From NCBI RefSeq assembly GCF_028649655.1, contig NZ_JAQSLN010000003.1, positions 1,302,001-1,366,000 of the forward strand: DNA of 64,000 bases. Direction: 5' to 3'. This document shows positions 36,353 to 45,547 of the stretch, in pieces. The notes under the pieces are model-generated. The model saw only the letters and a program-made list of their open reading frames with translations, did not search any database and was not told the DNA's origin. Source of the stretch: Halobacteriovorax sp. GB3. GTDB lineage: Bacteria > Bdellovibrionota > Bacteriovoracia > Bacteriovoracales > Bacteriovoracaceae. Positions within the stretch are counted from its first letter, which is position 1. Each line of letters starts with the position of its first letter. A program made the position numbers and the translations under genes.

Positions 36353-36970
36353 ATGAAAGTTTTCATTTCTATCGTATTTTTCTTAATTCTGACTCCTTCA
36401 TTTGCTGGCAATGAAGTCGGAAATGGTGGCGATGTAATCGTTTGCAATGAGAGCGTGACACTTTTGGACTATTATGAGGCCAAAGACTTTGATTTTTCGA
36501 TACCACCACTAGAGAAAAGTAAAGATTATAGAGAAGTCTTAACGGATATTTTTGATGAGTTTTTAAAGATCGATAAGAAGCTGGCCAATCAATATCAAAA
36601 GCGACTACAAGAAATTGAAAATCAAATAGACTTTAGAGCCTCAATAACCCTGACAGATATTCCAGACTCTAATCATGAGGCTCTTCCCAAAGGTTGCAAA
36701 CTTGAACAAATTGCCATCAGGAGAAACCAAGAGAAGAATGGAAAGCTTTTTCTTGTAAGTAAAGATCTTTGGGATAAATTGGATAGCAATAATAAAGCAG
36801 GATTAATATTACATGAAATAATCTATGAGCATTTTCTTTATTTAGGAGAAAAAGATTCGAAGAAAGCAAGATATATGAACGCTCTAATTTCTCATATTGG
36901 GAGTAAAAAACCTCTTCCCTCTAAGTACAAAACTCTTCTACAATCAAAGCAAATCCCCATTTATAGGTAG
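36353..36970 (+). CDS. Secreted GNGGD-motif protein (first module)
   Basis: 205 aa with a signal peptide (cleavage near SFAGN, residue 18). The mature start VGNGGDVIVC is a motif shared with the 41254-42621 protein. Near the C-terminus LILHEIIYEHFL contains HExxxEH, reminiscent of a metal-binding helix. In the second protein the same place reads LVHEWLWDYL. Two Cys may pair. A protease-like role is conceivable, but HExxH is not exact. Relatives are common in predatory bacteria. Confidence 0.6.
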   Translation: MKVFISIVFFLILTPSFAGNEVGNGGDVIVCNESVTLLDYYEAKDFDFSIPPLEKSKDYREVLTDIFDEFLKIDKKLANQYQKRLQEIENQIDFRASITLTDIPDSNHEALPKGCKLEQIAIRRNQEKNGKLFLVSKDLWDKLDSNNKAGLILHEIIYEHFLYLGEKDSKKARYMNALISHIGSKKPLPSKYKTLLQSKQIPIYR

Positions 36971-36992
36971 TAATGATTCGAAGAAGCTGGAT

Positions 36993-37427
36993 TTATAGTT
37001 CTAAGACTAACTCACTTTTAAAGTACTCCAATTGCCAGTTCTGAGTTTTTAGAGCTTGCTTTGATGAGGGGTTATCCCAAGCGGGATAAACTCGAAATCC
37101 TCTTTTTCCAGCATGTCGCTTTGATTTCAGATAGCCTTTTTCTAGCAAGACTTCTTTTGGGAAAAAGAAGTGGCCTTGCTTATTTTTTGACTCACAAATA
37201 ATAACGAGAAAATCCAGATCATCACTGGCATCTAGTGGACATGTAACACCACTTTCATTTCTCTTCCACAATGTGACAAAGTGACCTATTTTTTTGGGAG
37301 TGAGTTTTCCCTCTCTTTGAATGATTGAAAGACTCTTAAAAACATAGGAGCAACCTTTGTATTCAATAGCTTCAGGATTGAATTGTAGGTTTTTGATGTT
37401 GTTTCGACTTATATTTCTAAGATTCAT
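36993..37427 (-). CDS. mepB: MepB family protein
   Basis: 144 aa. The KKIGHFVTLWKR, DASDDLDFLVI, GHFFFPKEVL and KRGFRVYPAWDNP blocks match the MepB family, named for a gene near the mepA efflux pump of Staphylococcus. Its biochemical role is unknown. It lies four bases after the tag gene on the same strand. No mepA or mepR is present, so the symbol reflects family only. Confidence 0.8.
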   Translation of the reverse strand: MNLRNISRNNIKNLQFNPEAIEYKGCSYVFKSLSIIQREGKLTPKKIGHFVTLWKRNESGVTCPLDASDDLDFLVIICESKNKQGHFFFPKEVLLEKGYLKSKRHAGKRGFRVYPAWDNPSSKQALKTQNWQLEYFKSELVLEL

Positions 37428-37431
37428 ACAA

Positions 37432-38010
37432 CTAAGCTTTTACAAGCTTTCTAACATAGCAGTCTTTACCATGATCATTAACAAGCCCCATGGCCTGCAT
37501 GAAAGCATACATAGTTGTTGGACCGACAAACTTCCAGCCACGCTTTTTGAGATCTTTTGAAAGAGCAATAGACTCATCTGAGGTTGCTATCACTTCAAAG
37601 CCTTTTCGAGCTTTCTTTGGTTTGAAAGTCCAAAAGTAATCAGAAAGAGAGCCAAATTCTTTAACGATGAGCTTTGCCATTTTCGCGTTATTAATGGTTG
37701 CTTCGATCTTCCCTCTATGTCTTATGATCCCTTCGTTTTCTAAGAGCTTTTCAACGTCTTTTTCTGTGTACTTTGAAACTTTATTGAAATCAAATTTCTT
37801 GAACGCTTTTCGAAAATTCTCTCGCTTAGTTAGAATTGTTCTCCAACTTAGTCCTGATTGAAATCCCTCTAGACAAATCTTTTCAAAGAGTCTTTGATCA
37901 TCGTAGACAGGAAAGCCCCACTCGTTGTCGTGATAGTCAATGTAATCTTCTGAAGCAACACACCACTTACAGCGCTTCTTTCCATCTTCACACTTTATTG
38001 TTGTAATCAT
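37432..38010 (-). CDS. tag: DNA-3-methyladenine glycosylase I
   Basis: It excises 3-methyladenine from alkylated DNA. 192 aa. The N-terminal CKWCVASEDYIDYHDNEWG contains the zinc Cys and the base-contact residues; GFQSGLSWRTIL and the C-terminal FVGPTTMYAFMQAMGLVNDH are diagnostic. Zinc His/Cys at the C-terminus is consistent. The start shares one base with the preceding lipoprotein stop (TAATG), so it is translationally coupled. Confidence 0.93.
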   Translation of the reverse strand: MITTIKCEDGKKRCKWCVASEDYIDYHDNEWGFPVYDDQRLFEKICLEGFQSGLSWRTILTKRENFRKAFKKFDFNKVSKYTEKDVEKLLENEGIIRHRGKIEATINNAKMAKLIVKEFGSLSDYFWTFKPKKARKGFEVIATSDESIALSKDLKKRGWKFVGPTTMYAFMQAMGLVNDHGKDCYVRKLVKA

Positions 38011-39005
38011 TAATTTCTAACCTTTCCAGAAATGAATCGCGATGAATTGATATCTACACCTAAAATGTATTTTCCATCGGGAGAAAGAATAAAAAGACCA
38101 TCGCGGTTTTCATCGTTAATTATAATATTATTAACCTTATTTCCTTGCATAAATTTATCAGTATTTGAGTAATGATAGAATTGAATATTCTCATTTAAAT
38201 TTTCAATTACACCATACTCTCTTTCATTACTATCGATTTTACTTTTAAAACTGTAGCGCGTTTTAGAATTAGGGACACTTAAGACCTGAACTTCAGGACC
38301 AGAGTATTTTGTAATGATTCCGTTTTCATCTACATCAAAAAGTGAAGCATCCCACTTACCTTTGAGTTCACCTTTTACAATTTGAGTTTGATCATCTTGT
38401 TTTTGACCAATAAAAAAGAAGCTCGTGTTATCACTTCCTATCATTATCTTCATATCTTCTGATAGAATCATCCCTGCTTTTTCAACATCATTTAATAGTT
38501 CGTGATTTTTGAAATCGAGATTTAGACTAAAGAATCTCGATTTTGAATTTGAGAGAACAAGTGAGTTCTTAGCTTCATCAAACTTTGTAAGAATTGAAAC
38601 TCCTTGCCTTTTAGAAATTACAGCTATATTTTTTTTATCTTCGATCTTGTAATAATTCTCAAGATAGAGATTTGAAAAATAAGCTGTTTTATCATCAATA
38701 AGATTCAATTGAAAACTCATTGTTCCAATATAGAGATTCTCTCGATCCCAATTTAAAAAGCGTACCAAAAATTGAGACTTATTTTGTGGGCGTTCAACTT
38801 CAACTTCAACTAAATCATTATCGGGTTTAGCAGCATTAATTAATTCGTTATCCGGCTTCTGATCAGGAACACTAACAGGATTATCCTCATCCAAGACATC
38901 ACCCATTTCTATTGGAGAATTGGAGTCAAAGGCGCCGAGTTCATCTTTAGAATTCGAACAACTCATTAGACACAAAAGAAAAAGAACAAGAGATAGAATT
39001 TTCAT
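38010..39005 (-). CDS. Lipoprotein of unknown function
   Basis: 331 aa. Signal with lipobox LCLMSC (Cys16) followed by an acidic, flexible linker to ~residue 78 with two similar short units (PDNELINAA and PDNDLVEVE). The rest is a beta-rich domain with repeated short strands, suggesting a propeller-like or beta-sandwich fold. No motif is recognised. It is co-transcribed with tag and mepB, an odd partner for DNA repair genes; the operon may be accidental. Confidence 0.6.
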   Translation of the reverse strand: MKILSLVLFLLCLMSCSNSKDELGAFDSNSPIEMGDVLDEDNPVSVPDQKPDNELINAAKPDNDLVEVEVERPQNKSQFLVRFLNWDRENLYIGTMSFQLNLIDDKTAYFSNLYLENYYKIEDKKNIAVISKRQGVSILTKFDEAKNSLVLSNSKSRFFSLNLDFKNHELLNDVEKAGMILSEDMKIMIGSDNTSFFFIGQKQDDQTQIVKGELKGKWDASLFDVDENGIITKYSGPEVQVLSVPNSKTRYSFKSKIDSNEREYGVIENLNENIQFYHYSNTDKFMQGNKVNNIIINDENRDGLFILSPDGKYILGVDINSSRFISGKVRN

Positions 39006-39071
39006 AGGCCCAGCTTTTTAAAGTTATAAACAAATTTTACACCTGCTTAAACATCCATCTCAAGAACTATT

Positions 39072-40298
39072 TTATCCTCGTACTCTTTTTAGACCATCCA
39101 CTCCCATGGAAATGAGGGTGTACAGAACTGAGGCCTTAACACTCATCTTTGGTTTTGGATCAAGTCCTTTGCCCATGCGATGAATTTGTTGGGTGTACCA
39201 TGTGATCTCAAGGGGAAAAATATTATCCATTATCTTCCAGCCGGTTGTTAAAAAGTGGACTTCACTTTTTACATCCTCACCGGCCATTAATTGATTGGGA
39301 AACTCAGGATTTAAAACGAGAGAACGCCCTAGCCCCACAAGATCACAAGCTTCTTGCTCAAGGGCCTCATTCATCCCCTTAAGACTTCTAAAACCACCAG
39401 TTAACATGATAGGAGTTTTCACAATCTTTCGAACTTGTTCACAATAATCTGCAAAGTAGGCCTCTCTTTTTCTTGTTGATTCTTTCTTGGTTGTTCCCAT
39501 CATCTCTTGGGATTCATAGCTTCCACCAGAGATCTCAATTAAGTCCATTCCAAGCTCAGAAAGAACTTTTACTACTTCCATAGAGTCCTCTTGTGAGAAT
39601 CCTCCCTTTTGGAAGTCAGCAGAATTTATCTTAATAGCTATTGGAAACTCTAAACCAACAGCATCTCGAATCGCCTTATAGATTGAAACAACAAATCGCA
39701 TACGATTTTCTAAGCTCCCACCCCACTTATCACTTCTTCTATTATGATGCGGAGAGAGAAATTGACTGACAAGATATCCGTGAGCGCCATGAATTTGGAC
39801 ACCAGTAAAACCTAGATCTTTTGCCAGCTTTGCAGCAGTGGCAAATCGTTCAATAATCTCCTCGATCTCTTCGTTTGTTAGTTCACGAGGTGTATTAAAC
39901 ATGCGATCGAGAGGTGCTTTTAAAGCAATCGCAGAGGGGGCCACAGGCTCTTTTGAAAGAAACTTTGGAGATTGCTTCCCAGGATGATTGAGCTGGGCCC
40001 ATAGATGTGTACCATTTTCAGTTCCCGCTCTCGTCCACTCACGAATAGCTTCATTTGATCTGCCCTTTTCTAAGACAATGTTATTAGGCTCTCCAAGGTA
40101 GCGTGAATCGATCATGATATTACCACTAATAAGAAGACCGGCCCCTCCATTGGCCCAACGCCTATAGAGAGTTGCAAATCTAGAATTAGCACAGTGATTT
40201 TTAGAGGCCATATTCTCACTCATTGCAGACTTGGCAATTCGATTTTTCAAGATGATCCCATTAGGTAATTTCAAAGTAGAATTTAGTGATAACGTCAT
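39072..40298 (-). CDS. NADH:flavin oxidoreductase, Old Yellow Enzyme family
   Basis: 408-aa FMN-dependent TIM-barrel ene-reductase. N-terminal NGIILKNRIAKSAMSE block, the substrate-binding GVQIHGAHGYLVSQFLSP motif (~178-195), the RSDKWGGSLENR signature and the phosphate-binding GGFRS/GLGRSL strands are present. It lacks the C-terminal Fe-S/FAD domains of the larger 2,4-dienoyl-CoA reductases. A strong TTAGGAG site precedes the ATG. The substrate, an activated alkene, cannot be specified. Confidence 0.88.
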   Translation of the reverse strand: MTLSLNSTLKLPNGIILKNRIAKSAMSENMASKNHCANSRFATLYRRWANGGAGLLISGNIMIDSRYLGEPNNIVLEKGRSNEAIREWTRAGTENGTHLWAQLNHPGKQSPKFLSKEPVAPSAIALKAPLDRMFNTPRELTNEEIEEIIERFATAAKLAKDLGFTGVQIHGAHGYLVSQFLSPHHNRRSDKWGGSLENRMRFVVSIYKAIRDAVGLEFPIAIKINSADFQKGGFSQEDSMEVVKVLSELGMDLIEISGGSYESQEMMGTTKKESTRKREAYFADYCEQVRKIVKTPIMLTGGFRSLKGMNEALEQEACDLVGLGRSLVLNPEFPNQLMAGEDVKSEVHFLTTGWKIMDNIFPLEITWYTQQIHRMGKGLDPKPKMSVKASVLYTLISMGVDGLKRVRG

Positions 40299-40339
40299 AA
40301 TAGTCTCCTAAGGTAACCATATACATGAATATGATTGTT

Positions 40340-40379
40340 GTCTAAAGTCTAGACGATGATAACTGCAAAACATTGTCTA
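40340..40379. promoter_or_regulatory. GTCTA repeats between divergent genes
   Basis: GTCTA-AAGTC-TAGAC (40340-40354) is an inverted repeat, and a third GTCTA, again preceded by TT, lies at 40375-40379. It is a possible operator between the OYE gene and the TIGR02147 regulator. Confidence 0.3.
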
Positions 40380-40432
40380 AGCACCTGATATCTTGGAACT
40401 AAAATGGCATAATTCATGCATAAATAATCTTT

Positions 40433-41257
40433 ATGATCGATCTCTATAACTACATTGATTACAAAGAGTTTCTAAAAGACTTCTTTGTTTCTAAGCAGAA
40501 GTCTCGTGCAGACTTTAGCTTCGGTATGTGGTCAAGACAGCTCGGTTTAAAAACAACAGCAAGTCTTACCATGATCGTTAATGGAGATCGTCATCCTGGA
40601 AAGCAAATATCATCAAGCTTCGATCGCTACTTTTCTTTTAATCAAGATCAATCTGAGTATTTTCAAGACCTCATTCAATTAAAAAAATCTGAAGGCAAAG
40701 ATATCGCCCTTCATTTGGGAATTCTTAGAAAAATCAAATCAAAAAATAATGTTCAATTTAATCTTCTTACTGAAGAAGTCTTCTCTAGAATATGCAAATG
40801 GTACTACTTTGCCATTAGAGAAATGATTCTCTTAAAAGACTTTCAATCTGACCCAAAATGGATCACAAATAAATTCGTCTTCGATGTTCAAATTGAAGAT
40901 GTGGAACAAGCAATTGATGAACTCATTGAGTTGGGACTCATACAAAGAGATATCGATGGAACCCTATCTAATTGTACCCATGGACTTAATACGTATGACG
41001 AGATGCCATCGAGTTCAATAAGAGAATTTCATCATCAAATGCTCGATAATGCTCATCGTGCAATAGATGAAATTGATGTTTCAAAACGCTATGTTTCGGC
41101 CTTAACGATACCAGTAAATTCTAAAAATTTAGATAAGTTGAAAACTTTTGTTCAAAAAGTTGAAAATGAAATTCTAGAAATGTTTGTTGAAGATAACCCA
41201 GATTGTGTTTATCAAATGAATCTTCAATTTTTCCCTTTAACAAAGGTAGAAAAATGA
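40433..41257 (+). CDS. TIGR02147-family regulator (second module)
   Basis: 274 aa. The start IDLYNYIDYKEFLKDFF and FSFGMWSRQLGLKT...MIVNGDRHPG (HTH) are typical of the family, as is the end YQMNLQFFPLT. The layout equals that of the 34903-35673 gene, though sequence identity between them is modest. No ribosome site precedes the ATG. Its stop overlaps the next gene's start (ATGA). The upstream GTCTA repeats are a plausible binding site, perhaps for this protein itself. Confidence 0.82.
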   Translation: MIDLYNYIDYKEFLKDFFVSKQKSRADFSFGMWSRQLGLKTTASLTMIVNGDRHPGKQISSSFDRYFSFNQDQSEYFQDLIQLKKSEGKDIALHLGILRKIKSKNNVQFNLLTEEVFSRICKWYYFAIREMILLKDFQSDPKWITNKFVFDVQIEDVEQAIDELIELGLIQRDIDGTLSNCTHGLNTYDEMPSSSIREFHHQMLDNAHRAIDEIDVSKRYVSALTIPVNSKNLDKLKTFVQKVENEILEMFVEDNPDCVYQMNLQFFPLTKVEK

Positions 41258-42621
41258 TCAAGATGATTTTAATATCAACACTTTTCTTTATGGCATCACA
41301 TGCACTTTCCAACGAGCTAATCGATGATCTGAAGAACCTTGAAAAAAAGTACAATATCGATCTATCAACGATTATCTATAAGAAAAAAGAGAATCCTGAA
41401 AGTGCGATCAAAATTCTAGAAGATAAAGATGGATTTCTAAGAAACACAAAAGAGAAGAACTTCTTTTTAAATAGTGAAAATAAAAGTATTGAATTATTTA
41501 AGCAACAGATGAGTTCGTCCGGTGGATCACGTGTTGGTAACGGTGGTGATGTGCTTCTTTGCGACAATAAAGTAGAAGTTCTCGATAGTTTTAGAGCGAG
41601 ACATTATAATCAAAACGCTTTAAAAATAAGTTCCACCGCCTCATTGGAATCGATTGTATTTAAACTCAAAAGAACAATTCCAAGTCTTGGAAAGTCCCTT
41701 GAGTATTTCATTAACAACTTTAAAAATCGAAAGAGCTTTAGTGATCACACCTTTTGGTCTCCAGAAAAAGAGCTAATAAACATCAATGATGAAGAGCTCA
41801 TGACAACGCTTCCACGTGAATGTTCTCTCATTCAAGCAGTTGTTCGTTTTACAACAAAGAGAAAAATCTTTTTTTATAATCAAGAAGTTTTTGAAATGAT
41901 GGAAGATGAACAATTATCGTGGATTCTTGTTCATGAGTGGCTATGGGATTATTTGCATTCATCAAGTGATATTCGAGATGTGAATCACTTTCTTCACTCA
42001 CTATCATTTGAAGATTCTAGTGAAGAAGAGATTATGTCCTATCTTAACCAATTAGGTTTTAGCATCAACGACTCTGACCTTTTCACAGAAATAGAAGATC
42101 GAAAAAAGACTTCTTTGGAGTCAATTGAGAGTTTCATCACAAAGATACAAGACATTGAAAGTGACCTACAAGCTCATCAGTTAATGTATGACCACACGAT
42201 GTTAAATAACATTGTTTATTCTAGCGACATTGAAGATAGAATTGATTTCATGCTTAAACAGATTCACCTCTACGTGAAAAGAAGATTAGCAATGAATGTT
42301 GGAGAACTTGAAAGATACCTTCTTATGCAATGGGAAAAGCATATATTAAACGAGTCATTTACAACATATGACAAAATAGAATTCATAAAATCGGAATCTT
42401 CAATCTATAGAGTTAAAGCTAGAACTAAAGTAGGCTTAATAAAGATCCATATTCAAAAAAAATACTGGTATATTATTCCAGCAAATAAGAACAAGGCCGT
42501 AGATAAAATGAATGAGCTTGATCGCCAATTTAACCGAAATGAATTAACGATTCAAGAATATACCCTACAGGTTTTCAAGGCCTTTAAACTGAAAGTCCCT
42601 CAACATCTCAAGGACTTGTAA
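41254..42621 (+). CDS. Secreted GNGGD-motif protein (second module)
   Basis: 455 aa from the ATG at 41254, which overlaps the regulator stop. Signal peptide ends near HALSNE (residue ~19). SRVGNGGDVLLC lies near residue 91, and a block parallel to the 36353 protein follows (LPRECSLIQAVVRF, then WILVHEWLWDYL). An extra ~210-residue C-terminal helical region has no counterpart in the smaller paralogue. The shared architecture suggests the same enzymatic or binding core. Function is unknown. Confidence 0.6.
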   Translation: MIKMILISTLFFMASHALSNELIDDLKNLEKKYNIDLSTIIYKKKENPESAIKILEDKDGFLRNTKEKNFFLNSENKSIELFKQQMSSSGGSRVGNGGDVLLCDNKVEVLDSFRARHYNQNALKISSTASLESIVFKLKRTIPSLGKSLEYFINNFKNRKSFSDHTFWSPEKELININDEELMTTLPRECSLIQAVVRFTTKRKIFFYNQEVFEMMEDEQLSWILVHEWLWDYLHSSSDIRDVNHFLHSLSFEDSSEEEIMSYLNQLGFSINDSDLFTEIEDRKKTSLESIESFITKIQDIESDLQAHQLMYDHTMLNNIVYSSDIEDRIDFMLKQIHLYVKRRLAMNVGELERYLLMQWEKHILNESFTTYDKIEFIKSESSIYRVKARTKVGLIKIHIQKKYWYIIPANKNKAVDKMNELDRQFNRNELTIQEYTLQVFKAFKLKVPQHLKDL

Positions 42622-42730
42622 ATAATTCCCCTTCGCAAATCATGTAACGCTTTTAAAGACTTGGCCCTTTCCCACATTTTTTCTTGTGCTAGTTTTCCAC
42701 CAACAAAACAACAAACTCGGGAGAGACAAC

Positions 42731-43240
42731 ATGAAAAAATTGATTCTATTCTTTGCACTTCTATCTTCAATCTTTGCTCAAGCAAGTGAGCTAACTCTTG
42801 ATGAAAAAGCAAGCCTTTGGACGCTTAAGATCATATCAGAGAGTCAAATGGAAATTCTCCAAGACAATGTAAAAAAAGTTCAGAAAATTGAGGAGTACTA
42901 TAACAGTCTTGGTAGATTTAGCTTCAATAAAAAAAGAAAACTGAAAGCTCAGAACTGTGGAATTATTCAATCCTCAGTTGCCGCTAACCTCATTATGTTA
43001 CTTAGTTCTTTTGAAGACTCGAAAGAAGCTTTGAAAAAGATTGATCTTACAGATGAAGATCACAATGAATTTACAGAAAGTTTTAATCAATTTATCAAAT
43101 CATCTTTGTATGCTGACAAAAAGTGTGGTGACATTGAAAAAAGTAGCGATGCCTATGAAAGAGCGTATTTAGAATTTAAAAATGCTTTTGAAATTTTAAA
43201 TAGCTACCTTCCAGTCTTTGAAACTGAAACAACAAAATAA
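42731..43240 (+). CDS. Small secreted helical protein
   Basis: 169 aa with a signal peptide (MKKLILFFALLSSIFAQAS). The mature part is helical and charged, with two Cys (NCGIIQSS and KKCGDIE) likely to pair. The start at 42731 has GGGAGA 6 bases upstream; an earlier in-frame ATG at 42686 would ruin the signal peptide. No family is recognised. It is followed at once by a long hairpin terminator, so it forms its own unit. Confidence 0.6.
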   Translation: MKKLILFFALLSSIFAQASELTLDEKASLWTLKIISESQMEILQDNVKKVQKIEEYYNSLGRFSFNKKRKLKAQNCGIIQSSVAANLIMLLSSFEDSKEALKKIDLTDEDHNEFTESFNQFIKSSLYADKKCGDIEKSSDAYERAYLEFKNAFEILNSYLPVFETETTK

Positions 43241-43246
43241 TCAATC

Positions 43247-43277
43247 TTTGCGAGTATAAATCAGTTATACTCGCAAA
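43247..43277 (+). terminator. Long hairpin terminator
   Basis: 13-bp perfect stem TTTGCGAGTATAA/TTATACTCGCAAA with a 5-base loop, six bases after the stop; followed by CTTAAATTTTC. Confidence 0.7.
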
Positions 43278-43329
43278 CTTAAATTTTCTTAATACAAGCA
43301 AGTATTCTCAAGCCCCTTTTGAATTATCA

Positions 43330-43358
43330 TTGACCTCAATTAAATTCCTAGATAGATT
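43330..43358 (+). promoter_or_regulatory. Candidate promoter of the 43392 gene
   Basis: TTGACC (43330-43335), 17 bases, TAGATT (43353-43358). The ATG follows 33 bases after the -10 with a GAGG site. Confidence 0.5.
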
Positions 43359-43391
43359 CCCTTTAAATGACAAGCGACAGAGAGGTTCACG

Positions 43392-43976
43392 ATGAAATCA
43401 TTATCTTTAATGGTTGCACTATTTTTTACATTTCAATCAAGTGTTTCTGCAAATAGTCCAACAAAGCAAGAAACAATTGATTGGCTCACAAGTAAATTAG
43501 ATTATTTTTCTTCCAGAACTTTTGAGAGAAAGTTTTCGATGGAAAGAAATTATGCACGATTCATTTATCATAAAGTTGAATTCCAGTTTGAAGAATGTGA
43601 GTTAATTGTAAATACAGAACACGATAAATTTTCAAAAGAGTACTATGAAGAATTTAAAACAGAAGCTCGTTTTAATTATGTCGACTTCGATGAACTCGAT
43701 TTATGGGGTAAAGGACATGACAAAGGGATCAAAGTTCTTCTCATAAAGTCCGACTTCAAAAAAGCTAGAATTGTAGAAGAGTCGAGAGCTGAAGGAGAAT
43801 ACTTCTGGGATACAAAGAGAAGTTGGGGAGAACTCATCAAGTTCTCTGTAAAGCTTGATAATTCTCAATCTCATGAGAAAGAGATGTTAGCGAGAATGCA
43901 AAGAGCGTTTAATCATCTTGCCTATCTTGCTAAAGAAAATCCAGCATGCACAACAACTCATGGTGAGCCATTTTAA
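43392..43976 (+). CDS. Secreted protein of unknown function
   Basis: 194 aa with signal peptide (ending near SVSANS, ~21). The mature part begins KQETIDWLTSKLDYFSS, as in some small lipid- or surface-linked bacterial proteins, and ends with HLAYLAKENPACTTTHGEPF. One Cys pair (FEECEL and PACTT) is possible. It converges with the RimK-like gene, 16 bases apart. No function can be assigned. Confidence 0.58.
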   Translation: MKSLSLMVALFFTFQSSVSANSPTKQETIDWLTSKLDYFSSRTFERKFSMERNYARFIYHKVEFQFEECELIVNTEHDKFSKEYYEEFKTEARFNYVDFDELDLWGKGHDKGIKVLLIKSDFKKARIVEESRAEGEYFWDTKRSWGELIKFSVKLDNSQSHEKEMLARMQRAFNHLAYLAKENPACTTTHGEPF

Positions 43977-43992
43977 TCTAAGGTGAGTCAAT

Positions 43993-45519
43993 CTAAACTA
44001 AACGAGTATTTGATCTCTTAAATTTATCATCACATACTCGATTAATAAATGTCTGAATGATCTTCTCATAGAGAAGATCTTTCTCTACCTTATCTTCGAT
44101 TCCTGAATCAATATTTGGGTTGTCATTAATCTCTACGATATAGACATTTCCATCAGCATCTTCTTTTAAATCGACTCCATAAAGTCCATTTCCTATTATG
44201 CTCGTTGAATCGAGGGCGGCTTTAATGACCTCTCTAGGAACTTCATAAAGTGGAAGAGTTTCCGACTTCCCTGAAAAACTTCGATTGTTTATTCCCTTAC
44301 TATGATTGTAAATCTGCCAGTGTCCCTGACTCATATAATACTTACAAGCATATATTGGTTCATTATTTAAAACGCCAATTCTCCAATCGTAAATTGTCTT
44401 CATAAATTTCTGAACCAGAACTAAAGAGGAATGAGAGAACATTTCATTTAAGATATCTTCTAACTGTTCTTTATTATCAGCTTTTTTTACACCTAAAGAA
44501 AAAGAGCCATCAGGAATTTTACAAATGAGAGGAAAACCGTAGTTATCGATAATCTCTTGTAATTCCTCCTCTTTATCTTTGATGATATAAGAACCAGGAA
44601 TCGTTTTAATTTTCTTTTTCTCGAGACTATTATTGATGAAAATTTTATTTGTACATTTAACAATAGAATCCGAATCATCTATTGTGACAAGCCCTTCAAT
44701 TTCTGCATTCTTTACGAAATTATAAGTAAAATTACTAATAGAAGTTGTTGTTCTAACAAAGAGAGCATCGAATTCATTTATTCGAGGGAGATCCTCTTCT
44801 GTGATAAACTCACAAAAAACATCAAGCTTTTTGCAGGCCTTCTCAAATTTCTTTAAGGCCTTTTCATCAGATGGTGGCAATTGTTCATCTTTAGTAATGA
44901 GAATTCCAAGATCGCAAACATATTTCTTTCTACTCTTTGGAGTACGCCAAAGTTTATTACTAAAGTGATCAATTTTTGATGCGAAGAAGTCTTCCATCTT
45001 AGGATCAAGCTTATTTAAAGAAACAATTTTCAAAGATTGAATCGCCCAGCTCATCTCATTAAACTCGAATTCAATTTCTAGCAGAGGAACTGGAAAAATT
45101 TGAAAAATCTCTTTTGTTATTGAATTAAGCTTCTTATTTTCAACCTGACCAAAGACAGACAAAAGATTAAATGACTTTGTTCCATCAGAAACAAGTTCTT
45201 TTAAAGCGTTATCAACTCTATGGGATAAATGATCAACATCTCCAATATAGAGAGATTTCACACTAAGATCATTCATTGTTTTAATTGAAGGTAGTGATTT
45301 GTGTCCTCTGGCCTCTGCGATCATAGAACAATAGTGGCCAAGAGAAAGATAACTGGAATCAATACAAAGATTAATGACCTGGGCCTTTTTCAAGTCTCGG
45401 TATTTCTTAGAAAAGAGATAATCCTGTGCAGAAATAACCTGGTCAGTAGGATAATATGGATTCCATTTGCTTAAATCATCTAATATAATAAAAAGCTGAG
45501 TTGATTCGTTTTCTTTCAT
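43993..45519 (-). CDS. RimK-like ATP-grasp ligase with RLAN-type N-terminus
   Basis: 508 aa from the ATG at 45519 (AAGGGG site). The C-terminal ~230 residues are a RimK-type ATP-grasp: GFPLICKIPDGSFSLGV (nucleotide Lys and glycine loop), VQKFMKTIYDWRIGV and VDLKEDADGNVYIVEINDNPNID (metal-binding E/N). The N-terminal half matches the RLAN region seen in RimK relatives. RimK enzymes add glutamate or other amino acids to peptide C-termini. The gene is divergent, 28 bp apart, from a GNAT/C39-peptidase gene, a pairing seen elsewhere and proposed to modify peptides. Confidence 0.8.
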   Translation of the reverse strand: MKENESTQLFIILDDLSKWNPYYPTDQVISAQDYLFSKKYRDLKKAQVINLCIDSSYLSLGHYCSMIAEARGHKSLPSIKTMNDLSVKSLYIGDVDHLSHRVDNALKELVSDGTKSFNLLSVFGQVENKKLNSITKEIFQIFPVPLLEIEFEFNEMSWAIQSLKIVSLNKLDPKMEDFFASKIDHFSNKLWRTPKSRKKYVCDLGILITKDEQLPPSDEKALKKFEKACKKLDVFCEFITEEDLPRINEFDALFVRTTTSISNFTYNFVKNAEIEGLVTIDDSDSIVKCTNKIFINNSLEKKKIKTIPGSYIIKDKEEELQEIIDNYGFPLICKIPDGSFSLGVKKADNKEQLEDILNEMFSHSSLVLVQKFMKTIYDWRIGVLNNEPIYACKYYMSQGHWQIYNHSKGINNRSFSGKSETLPLYEVPREVIKAALDSTSIIGNGLYGVDLKEDADGNVYIVEINDNPNIDSGIEDKVEKDLLYEKIIQTFINRVCDDKFKRSNTRLV

Positions 45520-45547
45520 AGGCCCCTTATCCGGCGGAGAACAAGAT

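Noticed and set aside
36353-36970. Classical HExxH zinc metalloprotease
   Set aside because: The helix reads HExxxEH rather than HExxH, and the paralogue at 41254 does not keep the second His, so a protease call would overreach.
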